From assembly GCF_027111315.2 (NCBI RefSeq), contig NZ_CP114289.2:1116001-1180000 (forward strand): a DNA stretch of 64,000 nucleotides. The letters are read 5' to 3'. The DNA comes from Flavobacterium limnophilum. GTDB taxonomy: Bacteria > Bacteroidota > Bacteroidia > Flavobacteriales > Flavobacteriaceae. Shown here one piece after another: positions 8,675 to 17,359 of this stretch. Position 1 is the stretch's first letter, and each line of letters begins with the position of its first letter. The notes below the pieces were generated by a model that was not told the origin of the DNA, did not search any database, and worked only from the letters and a program-made list of their open reading frames with translations. A program made the translations under genes and the position numbers.

Positions 8675-9601
8675 ATGAAAAATTATGTAATTACCGGAGG
8701 TGCCGGATTTATAGGAAGCCATATAGCCGAATTTTTGTCACAAGAAGGACACAACGTTACTGTTTTGGACAGTCTAAGAACAGGATTTGAAAAAAATCTG
8801 GAAGGCTTGAACGTGAATTTCGTGAATGGAGACATTCGGGACGAAAAATTAGTGGAAAAATTAGTGGGCAATGCTGATGGCGTTTTCCATTTGGCAGCCT
8901 TGGTGAGCGTACCGGAATCCTTGCTAAAAATCAAGGAATGCATTGACATTAACACCATCGGAACAATCAACATTCTGGAAGCGGCAAAAAACAATCCCAA
9001 TTGTAAAGTGGTTCTTTCTACTTCAGCTGCGAATTATGGAAACAATCCAATTTTGCCAAAAGTGGAAACCATGTTCCCGGAGCCAATGACTCCTTATGCA
9101 ATCACTAAATTGGATGGGGAATATTATCTAAAAATGTATTTGGACCAATATAATTTGCAAACGGCATCCTTGCGCTATTTCAACGTCTTTGGGCCTCGCC
9201 AAAATCCGCAATCGGCTTATGCTGCTGCCGTGCCCATTTTCATAAACAAAGCCTTGAAAAATGAGCCGCTTACAATCTATGGTGATGGTTCACAAACTCG
9301 TGATTTTATTTATGTAAAAGATGTGGTAAGAGCCAATATTTTGGCTTCCCAAAAAGGGAACGAAACCTACAATGTCGCTCTAGGGCATAGCACGTCCATA
9401 TTGGAATTGGCCGAAAAAATAATTGAAATAACCAACTCCAAGTCAATAATACAATTATTGGAAGAAAGGCCTGGAGACATCAAGCATTCAAAAGCAGATC
9501 CTTCCAAATTCAACCAACTCGGTTTTAAACCACAATATTCCATTGACCATGCCTTGGAAGAGACTATTGAATTTTACCATAATGCCTTGTTGATTAACTA
9601 A
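8675..9601 (+). CDS. NAD-dependent nucleotide-sugar epimerase (GalE-like)
   Basis: A 308-residue short-chain dehydrogenase/reductase of the extended type. The Rossmann motif GGAGFIGSH is at residues 8-16, STSAANYG carries the catalytic Ser/Thr region and YAITK gives the catalytic Tyr and Lys. The C-terminal half has RYFNVFGPRQNPQSAYAAAV and GDGSQTRDFIYVKDVV, typical of UDP-glucose/UDP-GlcNAc 4-epimerases. Here it would interconvert UDP-GalNAc and UDP-GlcNAc made by the two genes upstream. It begins 6 bp after the kinase, so co-transcription is near certain. A dTDP-sugar or GDP-sugar substrate cannot be excluded by motifs alone. Confidence 0.86.
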   Translation: MKNYVITGGAGFIGSHIAEFLSQEGHNVTVLDSLRTGFEKNLEGLNVNFVNGDIRDEKLVEKLVGNADGVFHLAALVSVPESLLKIKECIDINTIGTINILEAAKNNPNCKVVLSTSAANYGNNPILPKVETMFPEPMTPYAITKLDGEYYLKMYLDQYNLQTASLRYFNVFGPRQNPQSAYAAAVPIFINKALKNEPLTIYGDGSQTRDFIYVKDVVRANILASQKGNETYNVALGHSTSILELAEKIIEITNSKSIIQLLEERPGDIKHSKADPSKFNQLGFKPQYSIDHALEETIEFYHNALLIN

Positions 9602-9623
9602 CACAATTAAATAAACCACCGAT

Positions 9624-10943
9624 ATGGAGAATAGTATTAAACCCAAAAATAATTTAGTTCCAATAATAATTATAGCAAGCCTGTTTTTCATATTTGGTTT
9701 TGTTACCTGGATCAATGGAGCACTCATTCCGTTTATGAAAACCATCAATGAATTGACCGATGCGCAATCCTATTTGGTGGCATCGGCATCCTATATATCA
9801 TTTGTGGTTATGGCATTGCCGGCTTCCTATATTTTGAACAAGATAGGGTATAGGGCAGGAATGTCTTTGGGACTGATAATTATGGCAATTGGAGCATTGG
9901 TTTTTATTCCAGCTGCCGAAGCAAGAACTTATTGGGTGTTTTTAACGGGTATTTTTATTCAAGGTGTCGGGATGACTTTGTTGCAAACGGCCGCCAATCC
10001 ATACATTACTATTTTGGGACCTATCGAAAGTGGTGCAAAACGTATTGCCATTATGGGAATCGCCAATAAAACCGCCGGGGCTTTGGGTTCGTTGATTTTC
10101 GGAGCTTTATTATTGTCGGGAATTGATGAAGTAAAAGCAAAACTGGGAAGCGCATCAATCGAAGAAAAAGCCGTTTTATTGGATACCATGGCCGACAGCG
10201 TTTTTATGCCTTATTTGATTATGGCTGCGGTATTGTTGACTTTAGGATTGTTAATTAGAAAAGCGCCACTGCCTCACGTCGAAGCAGCTGAAGTGGAAGA
10301 GACAAAAGAAGGCGCTGTTACAAAAACAAGCATCTTTCAATTTCCACATTTATGGTTGGGGGTATTAACATTGTTTGTCTATGTTGGGGCAGAAGTTATA
10401 GCCGGTGATACCATCATAGCCTACGGTATTTCCTTAGGTTTTCCAGCTGCGGACGCCAAGTTCTTTACCACCATAACTTTATTGGCAATGGTATGTACCT
10501 ATGCGCTTGGTGTTTTTTTAATTCCAAAATATCTAAAACAAGGAACTGCCCTTAGAATAAGTGCCTTATTGGGTATTGTTTTTAGTACTTGCATATTATT
10601 TACCAGCGGTTTCACGTCCATTTTATTTGTGGCATCATTGGGTATTGCCAATGCCTTGGTTTGGCCGGCAATATGGCCTTTAACTTTGGAAGGCTTGGGT
10701 AAATTTACTAAAACTGCTTCGGCTTTGTTGATTATGGCAATTTCCGGAGGAGCTATTATTCCTCCTTTATACGGCAGAATGGTCGATGCCAATACACACG
10801 AGCTTATGGCCAATGGAATAAAGGAATCGGAAGCTTTGGCAACAGCCGCAACCAGTAGTTATTGGATTTTAATTCCGTGTTATTCCTTAATCCTGTTTTT
10901 TGCTATCTGGGGACATAAATACAAAAGTTGGTCAAGAAAATAA
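9624..10943 (+). CDS. FucP/NagP-type MFS sugar transporter
   Basis: A 439-residue, 12-helix major facilitator protein. FFIFGFVTWINGALIPF in helix 1 and the GVGMTLLQTAANPYI region are characteristic of the glucose/galactose/fucose:H+ symporter family, which in Bacteroidota also includes the N-acetylglucosamine permease NagP. It would sit in the inner membrane and import the monosaccharide that the adjoining kinase, transferase and epimerase process. Gene order in the cluster favours an N-acetylhexosamine, but galactose or glucose would also fit the family. It lies 22 bp after the epimerase gene on the same strand. Confidence 0.88.
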   Translation: MENSIKPKNNLVPIIIIASLFFIFGFVTWINGALIPFMKTINELTDAQSYLVASASYISFVVMALPASYILNKIGYRAGMSLGLIIMAIGALVFIPAAEARTYWVFLTGIFIQGVGMTLLQTAANPYITILGPIESGAKRIAIMGIANKTAGALGSLIFGALLLSGIDEVKAKLGSASIEEKAVLLDTMADSVFMPYLIMAAVLLTLGLLIRKAPLPHVEAAEVEETKEGAVTKTSIFQFPHLWLGVLTLFVYVGAEVIAGDTIIAYGISLGFPAADAKFFTTITLLAMVCTYALGVFLIPKYLKQGTALRISALLGIVFSTCILFTSGFTSILFVASLGIANALVWPAIWPLTLEGLGKFTKTASALLIMAISGGAIIPPLYGRMVDANTHELMANGIKESEALATAATSSYWILIPCYSLILFFAIWGHKYKSWSRK

Positions 10944-11004
10944 GGAACAATAGTAATATCAAAAAGCATTGGGGATAAATAATATAGCAGATTAATAAAA
11001 AACG

Positions 11005-11979
11005 ATGGACAACAACTATAAATGGGGAATTATTGGCTGCGGAAACGTGACGGAGCTGAAGAGCGGTCCCGCTTATCAAAAAGTGGAAGGGTTTGAGTTA
11101 CATGCTGTCATGCGTCGCGATATTTCAAAAGCCGAAGACTATGCTATTAGGCACAATATTCCCAAGTTTTATGGAGATGCGGATGATTTAATCAATGATC
11201 CTGAAATAGACGCCATATATATTGCAACTCCCCCGGATTCTCATTGTCATTATGCTTTAAAAGTGGCAGCGGCAGGAAAAATTTGTTGCATCGAAAAACC
11301 AATGGCGCCAACTTATGAAGAATGTCTGCTGATAAACAAAGCATTCGAGGAAAAGAAAATACCATTGTTCGTGGCTTATTACAGGCGATCGCTTCCCAGG
11401 TTTGAACAAGTCAAACTTTGGATTGAACAAAACCGAATAGGAACGGTAAGGCACATAAATTGGCATTTCAGGAAACCGGCAAATGCTGTTGATTTGGATA
11501 AAACGTATAACTGGCGCACCGATATTAAAATTGCTTATGGCGGTTATTTTGATGATTTGGCTTCCCACGGAATCGATTTGTTCATCCATTTATTGGGCAA
11601 TATCGAAAAAGCCAATGGCATGGCGGTAAACCAGCAAGGTTTATATACTTCGATGGATTCGGTTGCAGGGAGTTGGATGCATGAATCAGGAGTTACAGGC
11701 TCGGGCAGTTGGAATTTTGGAGCTGAAAAAAGAGAAGACATAGTCGAGATTTACGGCGATAAAGGAAAAATAAGTTTCTCCGTTTTTGACGAACTGCCCA
11801 TCCAGTTGGAACGAGATTCTTTCAAGGAAAGTCTCATCATAAAACATCCTGAAAATATCCAATTTTTTCATGTTCAAAACATGAAAAATCATTTGCTAAA
11901 AAGATCCATACATCTGTCAACAGGAAGAACGGCATTACACACCACTTGGGTTTTGGATGCTATTTTGGGGAAGAATTAA
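11005..11979 (+). CDS. Gfo/Idh/MocA-family oxidoreductase
   Basis: A 324-residue NAD(P)-dependent dehydrogenase. The nucleotide-binding GIIGCGNVTELKSGPAY is at the N terminus and the family's EKPMAPTYEEC motif (EKP) around residue 96, followed by VAYYRRSLP and a C-terminal substrate domain with GGYFDDLASHGIDLFIHLLG, where the conserved Asp/His pair lies. Such enzymes oxidise or epimerise sugars, inositols or glycosides. It has no signal peptide, unlike the secreted glycosidase branch of the family. Its place between a sugar transporter and nagB suggests work on a sugar released from the same polysaccharide, perhaps a uronic acid or amino sugar. Substrate unknown. Confidence 0.83.
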   Translation: MDNNYKWGIIGCGNVTELKSGPAYQKVEGFELHAVMRRDISKAEDYAIRHNIPKFYGDADDLINDPEIDAIYIATPPDSHCHYALKVAAAGKICCIEKPMAPTYEECLLINKAFEEKKIPLFVAYYRRSLPRFEQVKLWIEQNRIGTVRHINWHFRKPANAVDLDKTYNWRTDIKIAYGGYFDDLASHGIDLFIHLLGNIEKANGMAVNQQGLYTSMDSVAGSWMHESGVTGSGSWNFGAEKREDIVEIYGDKGKISFSVFDELPIQLERDSFKESLIIKHPENIQFFHVQNMKNHLLKRSIHLSTGRTALHTTWVLDAILGKN

Positions 11980-12011
11980 AAAGATAAAAAATAAATTATA
12001 AAAATTAAGTT

Positions 12012-13940
12012 ATGTTAAACAGTAGTATTGATAAAGCCACAGGGTTTGAAAAAAGGTTTGAAAATATAGGAACCATAGTTTATGAAAATTCGGCAGCAGC
12101 CTCCCAAGCTGTGGCTAGAGAAATATCCGATTTGATAAGAGTAAAACAAGCCCAAAAACAGCCTTGTATATTGGGATTGGCCACGGGCTCTTCACCAAAA
12201 GGATTGTATGCGGAATTAGTGCGCCTGCACAAAGAAGAAGGTTTGAGTTTTAAAAACGTGGTGTCATTCAATTTGGATGAATACTATCCAATGGAGCAAG
12301 ATTCCATAAATAGCTACGTGCGATTCATGAAAGAATTGTTGTTTAACCAAGTTGATATTTTACCCGAAAACATTCACATTCCCGATGGAACCTTGTCAAA
12401 AGAAGAAATAGCAAATTATTGCGCCACTTATGAAGCCAAGATTGAAGCTTTGGGTGGTATCGATTTGCAAATATTGGGAATCGGGGGAAATGGCCATATA
12501 GGATTCAATGAATCAGGATCGTTGCAAAATTCCAAGACACGATTAGTCGCTTTAGATCACATTACAAGAGTGGCGGCAAGCAATGATTTTTCAGGCCTGG
12601 ACAACACGCCTAGAACAGCAATTACCTTAGGTGTTAAAAAGATTATGGAAGCCAAAAGGGTAATCCTTATGGCATGGGGTGAAGGAAAAGCGAATATTAT
12701 TAAAGCATCGACAGAAGGGCCAGTTACTAATTTAGTTCCCGCGTCCTTTTTGCAAGAACATAAAAATGCCACTTTTGTTTTGGATAAAGAAGCGGCATCC
12801 AAACTAACCCGAATCAATACACCTTGGTTGGTCGAAAAAATTGTTTGGACGGATAAATTAATTCGAAAAGCCGTATTGGGATTGGCACTTAATTTAAAGA
12901 AACCAATTTTAATGCTGACCGATGCGGATTACATTGAAAACGGAATGAGTGATCTATTGGCCGATGCAGGACCCGCTTATGATATCAACATTAAAATATT
13001 CAACAAACTGCAAAACACCATTACGGGATGGCCAGGAGGAAAACCCAATGCCGATGACAGCAAACGTCCAGAACGTGCCGAACCGGCTAAAAAACGAGTG
13101 CTTATTTTTAGTCCACATCCAGATGATGATATCATTAGTATGGGAGGTACATTCAAGAGATTACATGAGCAAGGACATGAAGTACATGTGGGGTATCAAA
13201 CTTCGGGAAATATAGCAGTGGCCGATGATGAAGCGCTAAGATTTGCCAGCTTTGTTTGCGATTATAACGACAAGTTTGGCATCAAAAGTCCTGAAGCCGA
13301 AGATATTTATAAAAAAGCGATGACATTCCTTAAGAATAAAAAAGCTAGTGAAGTAGATAGCCCAGAAGTAAGATACATAAAAGGTTTGATACGTAAAGGA
13401 GAAGCGCGATCAACCAGTTTTCACGTGGGTATTCCAGAAGAACAGATTCATTTTATGGAACTTCCATTTTATGAAACAGGAACCATCAAGAAAAATCCAA
13501 TAGGAGAAGCCGATATCCAAATAACAATGGATCTCATCGATAAAATAAAACCACATCAAATTTATGCTGCAGGCGATTTGGCTGACCCTCACGGAACCCA
13601 TAAGGTATGCTTGGATGCTGTTTTTGAAGCCGTGAAACGATTGAAACCTAAAAAATACATGAACGATTGTTGGGTTTGGTTGTACAGGGGAGCTTGGCAA
13701 GAATGGGGAATCGACGAGATTGAAATGGCGGTGCCAATGGGACCTGATCAAGTATTGGAAAAACGAAGAGGAATATTTAAACATCAATCGCAAAAAGATG
13801 GAGTTGTTTTTCAAGGAGCAGACAGCAGGGAGTTTTGGCAAAGAGCCGAGGACAGAAATAAAGAAACGGCCGATTTATACGATCAATTAGGGTTGTCCCA
13901 TTATGCAGCAATGGAAGCATTTGTTAGATGGGAATATTAA
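12012..13940 (+). CDS. nagB: Glucosamine-6-phosphate deaminase fused to a PIG-L deacetylase domain
   Basis: A 642-residue two-domain protein. Residues about 20-280 are NagB: GLATGSSPKGLY (phosphate loop), FNLDEYYPM with the catalytic Asp, and GIGGNGHIGFNE with the ring-opening His. After a linker, residues about 365-640 are a PIG-L/LmbE-type zinc deacetylase: FSPHPDDDIISMGG and a later DPHGTH supply the zinc ligands. NagB turns GlcN-6-P into fructose-6-P and ammonia. The deacetylase half may remove acetate from GlcNAc-6-P or a related sugar first, giving both steps on one chain. This fusion length is common in Bacteroidota. It precedes a phosphohexomutase by 12 bp. Confidence 0.92.
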   Translation: MLNSSIDKATGFEKRFENIGTIVYENSAAASQAVAREISDLIRVKQAQKQPCILGLATGSSPKGLYAELVRLHKEEGLSFKNVVSFNLDEYYPMEQDSINSYVRFMKELLFNQVDILPENIHIPDGTLSKEEIANYCATYEAKIEALGGIDLQILGIGGNGHIGFNESGSLQNSKTRLVALDHITRVAASNDFSGLDNTPRTAITLGVKKIMEAKRVILMAWGEGKANIIKASTEGPVTNLVPASFLQEHKNATFVLDKEAASKLTRINTPWLVEKIVWTDKLIRKAVLGLALNLKKPILMLTDADYIENGMSDLLADAGPAYDINIKIFNKLQNTITGWPGGKPNADDSKRPERAEPAKKRVLIFSPHPDDDIISMGGTFKRLHEQGHEVHVGYQTSGNIAVADDEALRFASFVCDYNDKFGIKSPEAEDIYKKAMTFLKNKKASEVDSPEVRYIKGLIRKGEARSTSFHVGIPEEQIHFMELPFYETGTIKKNPIGEADIQITMDLIDKIKPHQIYAAGDLADPHGTHKVCLDAVFEAVKRLKPKKYMNDCWVWLYRGAWQEWGIDEIEMAVPMGPDQVLEKRRGIFKHQSQKDGVVFQGADSREFWQRAEDRNKETADLYDQLGLSHYAAMEAFVRWEY

Positions 13941-13952
13941 ATAAAAAATAAA

Positions 13953-15335
13953 ATGGCATTAATAAAATCAATTTCAGGAATAAGAGGCACCATAGGAGGG
14001 AGCGTCAACGATAATTTGACCCCTATAGATGCCGTAAAATTTGCTGCCGCCTATGGTATGTGGTTGAAACAGCAAAATACAAAAACGAATCTTTCAGTCA
14101 TTATAGGCAGAGATGCCCGAATTTCTGGAGACATGATAAGCAGTTTGGTAAGCAAAACATTGATTGGTTTAGGAATTAATGTTGTTGATTTAGGATTGTC
14201 CACCACGCCAACAGTGGAAATTGCAGTTTCTTTGGAGGCTGCTGATGGAGGCATTATTATTACGGCAAGCCACAATCCCAAACAATGGAATGCCTTAAAA
14301 TTATTGAACAATAAAGGCGAATTTTTAAATGCCGAACACGGGGAAACCATTTTAAAAATTGCCGAGAAGGACGCTTATCAATTTGCCGAAGTAGATGATT
14401 TGGGGATTTATACTGAAAAAGAAGGCTACATAGCGAAACATATCGATGAGGTCCTAAATTTGGAGTTGGTAGACATTGATGCCATCAAAAAAGCAAATTT
14501 CAAAGTGGTTGTGGATGCCGTAAACTCTACAGGAGGAATCGCCATTCCAGCCTTGTTGGAAAAGTTGGGTGTCGAATGCGTTAAGCTGTATTGCGAACCA
14601 AATGGTCATTTTCCCCACAACCCGGAACCCTTAAAAGAGCATTTAACGGATATTTCGGAACTGGTTGTAAAAGAAGGAGCCGATTTTGGTATCGTGGTTG
14701 ATCCTGATGTGGACAGATTGGCATTGGTTTGTGAAGACGGTTCCATGTTTGGAGAGGAATACACTTTAGTGGCTTGTGCCGATTATGTACTTGGAAAAAT
14801 CAAAGGAAATACGGTTTCCAATTTATCATCATCGAGGGCATTAAGGGATGTTACGGAAAAACACGGCGCAAGCTACCAAGCAAGTGCCGTTGGAGAAGTG
14901 AATGTGGTGGAATTAATGAAGAAAACAGAAGCCATAATTGGCGGGGAGGGCAATGGCGGCATTATTTATCCAGAATCCCACTACGGAAGAGATTCTTTGG
15001 TAGGACTGGCCTTGTTTTTGTCGCATTTGGCCAATTCCAAAATGTCGTGCAAAGCATTGAGGGATAGTTATCCTGTTTATTTCATGAGTAAAAACAAAAT
15101 AGAACTGACACCACAAATAAACGTTGACGCTGTTTTGGAAAAAATAGCCACAAAATTTAGGAAGGAAGACGTAACAACAATTGATGGCGTAAAAATAAAT
15201 TTTGAAAAGGAATGGGTGCATTTGAGAAAATCAAATACGGAACCGATTATTCGAATTTATACCGAAAGTAGTTCGCAAGATAGTGCTGATCGATTGGCAA
15301 TCAGGTTTGTTGATGAAATTAAAAATTGTATTTAA
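13953..15335 (+). CDS. glmM: Phosphoglucosamine mutase-like phosphohexomutase
   Basis: A 460-residue member of the alpha-D-phosphohexomutase family. TASHNPKQWN carries the phosphoserine, DPDVDRLAL the magnesium-binding Asp residues, GEGNGGIIYP the sugar-binding loop and RKSNTEPIIRIY the phosphate-binding domain. It interconverts hexosamine-1-phosphate and hexosamine-6-phosphate. In this cluster it connects the sugar-1-phosphates made by the kinase/transferase pair to the 6-phosphate used by NagB. It could equally be the housekeeping GlmM of cell-wall synthesis, since the fold does not distinguish these. The next gene begins 3 bp later. Confidence 0.85.
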   Translation: MALIKSISGIRGTIGGSVNDNLTPIDAVKFAAAYGMWLKQQNTKTNLSVIIGRDARISGDMISSLVSKTLIGLGINVVDLGLSTTPTVEIAVSLEAADGGIIITASHNPKQWNALKLLNNKGEFLNAEHGETILKIAEKDAYQFAEVDDLGIYTEKEGYIAKHIDEVLNLELVDIDAIKKANFKVVVDAVNSTGGIAIPALLEKLGVECVKLYCEPNGHFPHNPEPLKEHLTDISELVVKEGADFGIVVDPDVDRLALVCEDGSMFGEEYTLVACADYVLGKIKGNTVSNLSSSRALRDVTEKHGASYQASAVGEVNVVELMKKTEAIIGGEGNGGIIYPESHYGRDSLVGLALFLSHLANSKMSCKALRDSYPVYFMSKNKIELTPQINVDAVLEKIATKFRKEDVTTIDGVKINFEKEWVHLRKSNTEPIIRIYTESSSQDSADRLAIRFVDEIKNCI

Positions 15336-15338
15336 AAA

Positions 15339-15677
15339 ATGGATATTTCTTTTCAGGCACCATTTCATGTTGTCACCCGATATGAAAAAATAAAAAACGT
15401 TGAGTTTTATGACCAATTTGTTAATTGGTTGAAAGGGGAATTTGATTTGTGTTTAATGGAAGAATTGGATGGATTGACAGTCCATTATCCAAATGGATTG
15501 TTTTCGGTTAAACTTTTTTCAAAAAACGAAAAGGATTTATCCATTGAAATAAAAATCAGGAGTAAAACCTTGAAATCGGTCAATGAAATCTCTTCCAAAA
15601 TTGAAACTATTCATCGTCGTTTAAAGAAAGTATTTTTAAAAACGACTGCAATTAATGAAATGCATTTGTTCAACTAA
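15339..15677 (+). CDS. Hypothetical protein downstream of the mutase
   Basis: A 112-residue acidic-then-basic cytoplasmic protein that I do not recognise. It starts at an ATG 3 bp after the mutase stop and ends just before a strong terminator, so it is the last gene of the operon. No signal peptide, membrane span or cysteine pair is seen. The C-terminal third (residues 70-105) is rich in Lys/Ile with heptad-like spacing and could be a helix. The reading frame has normal codon use for its neighbours, which supports it being real. Confidence 0.7.
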   Translation: MDISFQAPFHVVTRYEKIKNVEFYDQFVNWLKGEFDLCLMEELDGLTVHYPNGLFSVKLFSKNEKDLSIEIKIRSKTLKSVNEISSKIETIHRRLKKVFLKTTAINEMHLFN

Positions 15678-15730
15678 ATTTTCAAGAAAAGCCAATATTT
15701 GGTTTGAAAATAAGTCTATAGGCTTCATAA

Positions 15731-15769
15731 AAAAAACCTCATAATCTTTTTGATTATGAGGTTTTTTTT
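15731..15769. terminator. Intrinsic terminator of the sugar operon
   Basis: A 13-bp stem (AAACCTCATAATC with its complement) around a T-rich loop is flanked by an A-run and followed by eight T, so it could work in both directions. It closes the operon that ends at 15677. Confidence 0.9.
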
Positions 15770-15979
15770 GGGGGATGCTTGCCCGTTTAGTTGCTATAGG
15801 GGATTGTTGAGGGGAAATCCGTCAAAATAGTTTCAATATATAGTGATGAAAAAATGGAAAATGTTATATAAAATAGATTTGCCTCAAAACAAAGGAATTG
15901 TTTTATGTATTTCTCAAAAAAAAAAGACACTATCCCAAAAAGTGTGTAAGTTTAAAAATATAGGGGTTTGATTTTTTAA

Positions 15980-17176
15980 TTAAAGTTGAACCCTTTTTTC
16001 AAATATAGTTAAGAACTGGTTGAGGATTAATCCCCAGTTTTGGATTGGCATCGACCATTTTTTGGTTGCCTCTCTCAAAGCCAAATATACAGATTTTAAA
16101 ACAGCTTCATCCGTTGGGAATGATAATTTGTTTTTAGTGTATTTTCTGATTTTACCATTGAGGTTTTCGATTAAATTTGTGGTGTAAATTATCTTTCTGA
16201 TTTCTACTGGAAAGTCAAAGAATACGGTAAGTTCCTCCCAATTTTCTTCCCAGGATTTAATCGCATAAGGATATTTATTATTCCATTTTTTAGAAAAATC
16301 TCCCAGAGATGCTTTAGCAGCTTCTTTAGTTGGAGCATTGTAAATAAGCTTCATATCTGCCGAAAATTCCTTTTTATCTTTCCAAACCACATAACGAGCT
16401 GAGTTTCTAATTTGATGTACTACACAGATTTGGGTTTGTGATTCTGGGAATACATTTTTGATAGTTTGCGTAAAACCATTTAGATTGTCAGTAGCAGTAA
16501 TTAGTATATCTTCAACTCCTCTAGCTTTTAAATCTGTTAAAACGCCAAGCCAGAAACTAGCACTTTCATTCTTTCCTAGCCACATTCCAAGGACTTCTTT
16601 TTTACCTTCTCTATTAAGTCCAACGGCTAAATAGATGGTTTTATTGACTATTTTTGAGTTTTCTCTAACTTTAAAAACAATTCCGTCCATCCAGACTATC
16701 AGATAAACAGCCTCTAAAGGTCGGTTTTGCCAAGCAATAATATCACTCGAAACCGTGTCGGTTATCCTAGAAATAGTACTAGTGGAAACCTCAAAATTAT
16801 AAACTTCTCTTATTTGTTCTTCGATGTCGCTATTGCTCATTCCTTTGGCATAGAGAGAGATTATTACGTTCTCTAAACCATCGAGCATATTTTGCCTTTT
16901 GGGCACAATTAAAGGGTTAAATGAGGCTTCTCGATCTCTGGGAACTTGAATCTGAGATTCGCCAAATGAGGTTTTTATTTTCTTGTTAGAAAAACCATTA
17001 CGAGCATTGGATTTTGTAGTTTTCTCGTGCTTATCATAGCCTAAATGGGCGTCTAATTCGCCTTCGAGCATTTTCTCTATTCCTCGCTTTTGTAGTTGGG
17101 CTAAGAAGCCATAAAGGTCTTCGCCTGTTTTGAATTGCTTCAAAAATTCATCGGATAATAAATCTTCCTTTTTCAT
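15980..17176 (-). CDS. IS256-family (Mutator-type) transposase
   Basis: A 398-residue DDE transposase. The first acidic residue is in [13 protein letters not shown], the second in TATDNLNGF, and the signature CVVHQIRNS is followed by the last acidic residue in [11 protein letters not shown]. The N terminus (residues 1-80) has a [11 protein letters not shown] stretch seen in many IS256 transposases. Its start lies 95 bp inside the element's right end. The protein is identical to the one encoded by the second copy, so both are probably recent arrivals and active. Confidence 0.97.
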   Translation of the reverse strand: MKKEDLLSDEFLKQFKTGEDLYGFLAQLQKRGIEKMLEGELDAHLGYDKHEKTTKSNARNGFSNKKIKTSFGESQIQVPRDREASFNPLIVPKRQNMLDGLENVIISLYAKGMSNSDIEEQIREVYNFEVSTSTISRITDTVSSDIIAWQNRPLEAVYLIVWMDGIVFKVRENSKIVNKTIYLAVGLNREGKKEVLGMWLGKNESASFWLGVLTDLKARGVEDILITATDNLNGFTQTIKNVFPESQTQICVVHQIRNSARYVVWKDKKEFSADMKLIYNAPTKEAAKASLGDFSKKWNNKYPYAIKSWEENWEELTVFFDFPVEIRKIIYTTNLIENLNGKIRKYTKNKLSFPTDEAVLKSVYLALREATKKWSMPIQNWGLILNQFLTIFEKRVQL

Positions 17177-17201
17177 AAAATGTGTAAAATATTAAAATTA
17201 A

Positions 17202-17247
17202 GTAAAAAAAGTATTAGGGTTTGCACAAACCCTAATACTTTTTTTAC
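17202..17247. repeat. 22-bp perfect hairpin upstream of the transposase (copy 1)
   Basis: Two perfectly complementary 22-nt arms separated by 2 nt lie between the terminal repeat and the transposase start. The arms end in A-rich and T-rich runs, so the structure would act as an intrinsic terminator for transcription entering from outside. Confidence 0.85.
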
Positions 17248-17359
17248 TTACACACTTTATAGGATACTACCAAAAAAAACATTAGGTGTGGTTTTTTTTT
17301 TTCAAAAAATAAAACCAATATAATTCGTGAATTCGTGGCTTTAATTTATTTTGACTGGC

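Larger units (their letters stand above)
15926..17271 (-). mobile_element. IS256-family insertion sequence, copy 1
   Basis: A 1346-bp element with imperfect terminal inverted repeats: GACACTATCCCAAAAAGTGT at the left end and, read inward on the minus strand, GGTAGTATCCTATAAAGTGT at the right end. It is bounded by eight A on each side (15918-15925 and 17272-17279), consistent with the family's 8-bp target duplication. A single transposase gene fills it. Length and protein match copy 2 at 38674-40019, which lies in the opposite orientation. It sits in the gap between the terminator of the sugar operon and the 3' end of argH, so no gene is broken. Confidence 0.95.

Noticed and set aside
13410-13841. 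Long antisense frame (143 codons) across nagB
   Set aside because: It is opposite a clearly coding PIG-L domain; antisense openness follows from codon bias and the protein has no recognisable pattern.
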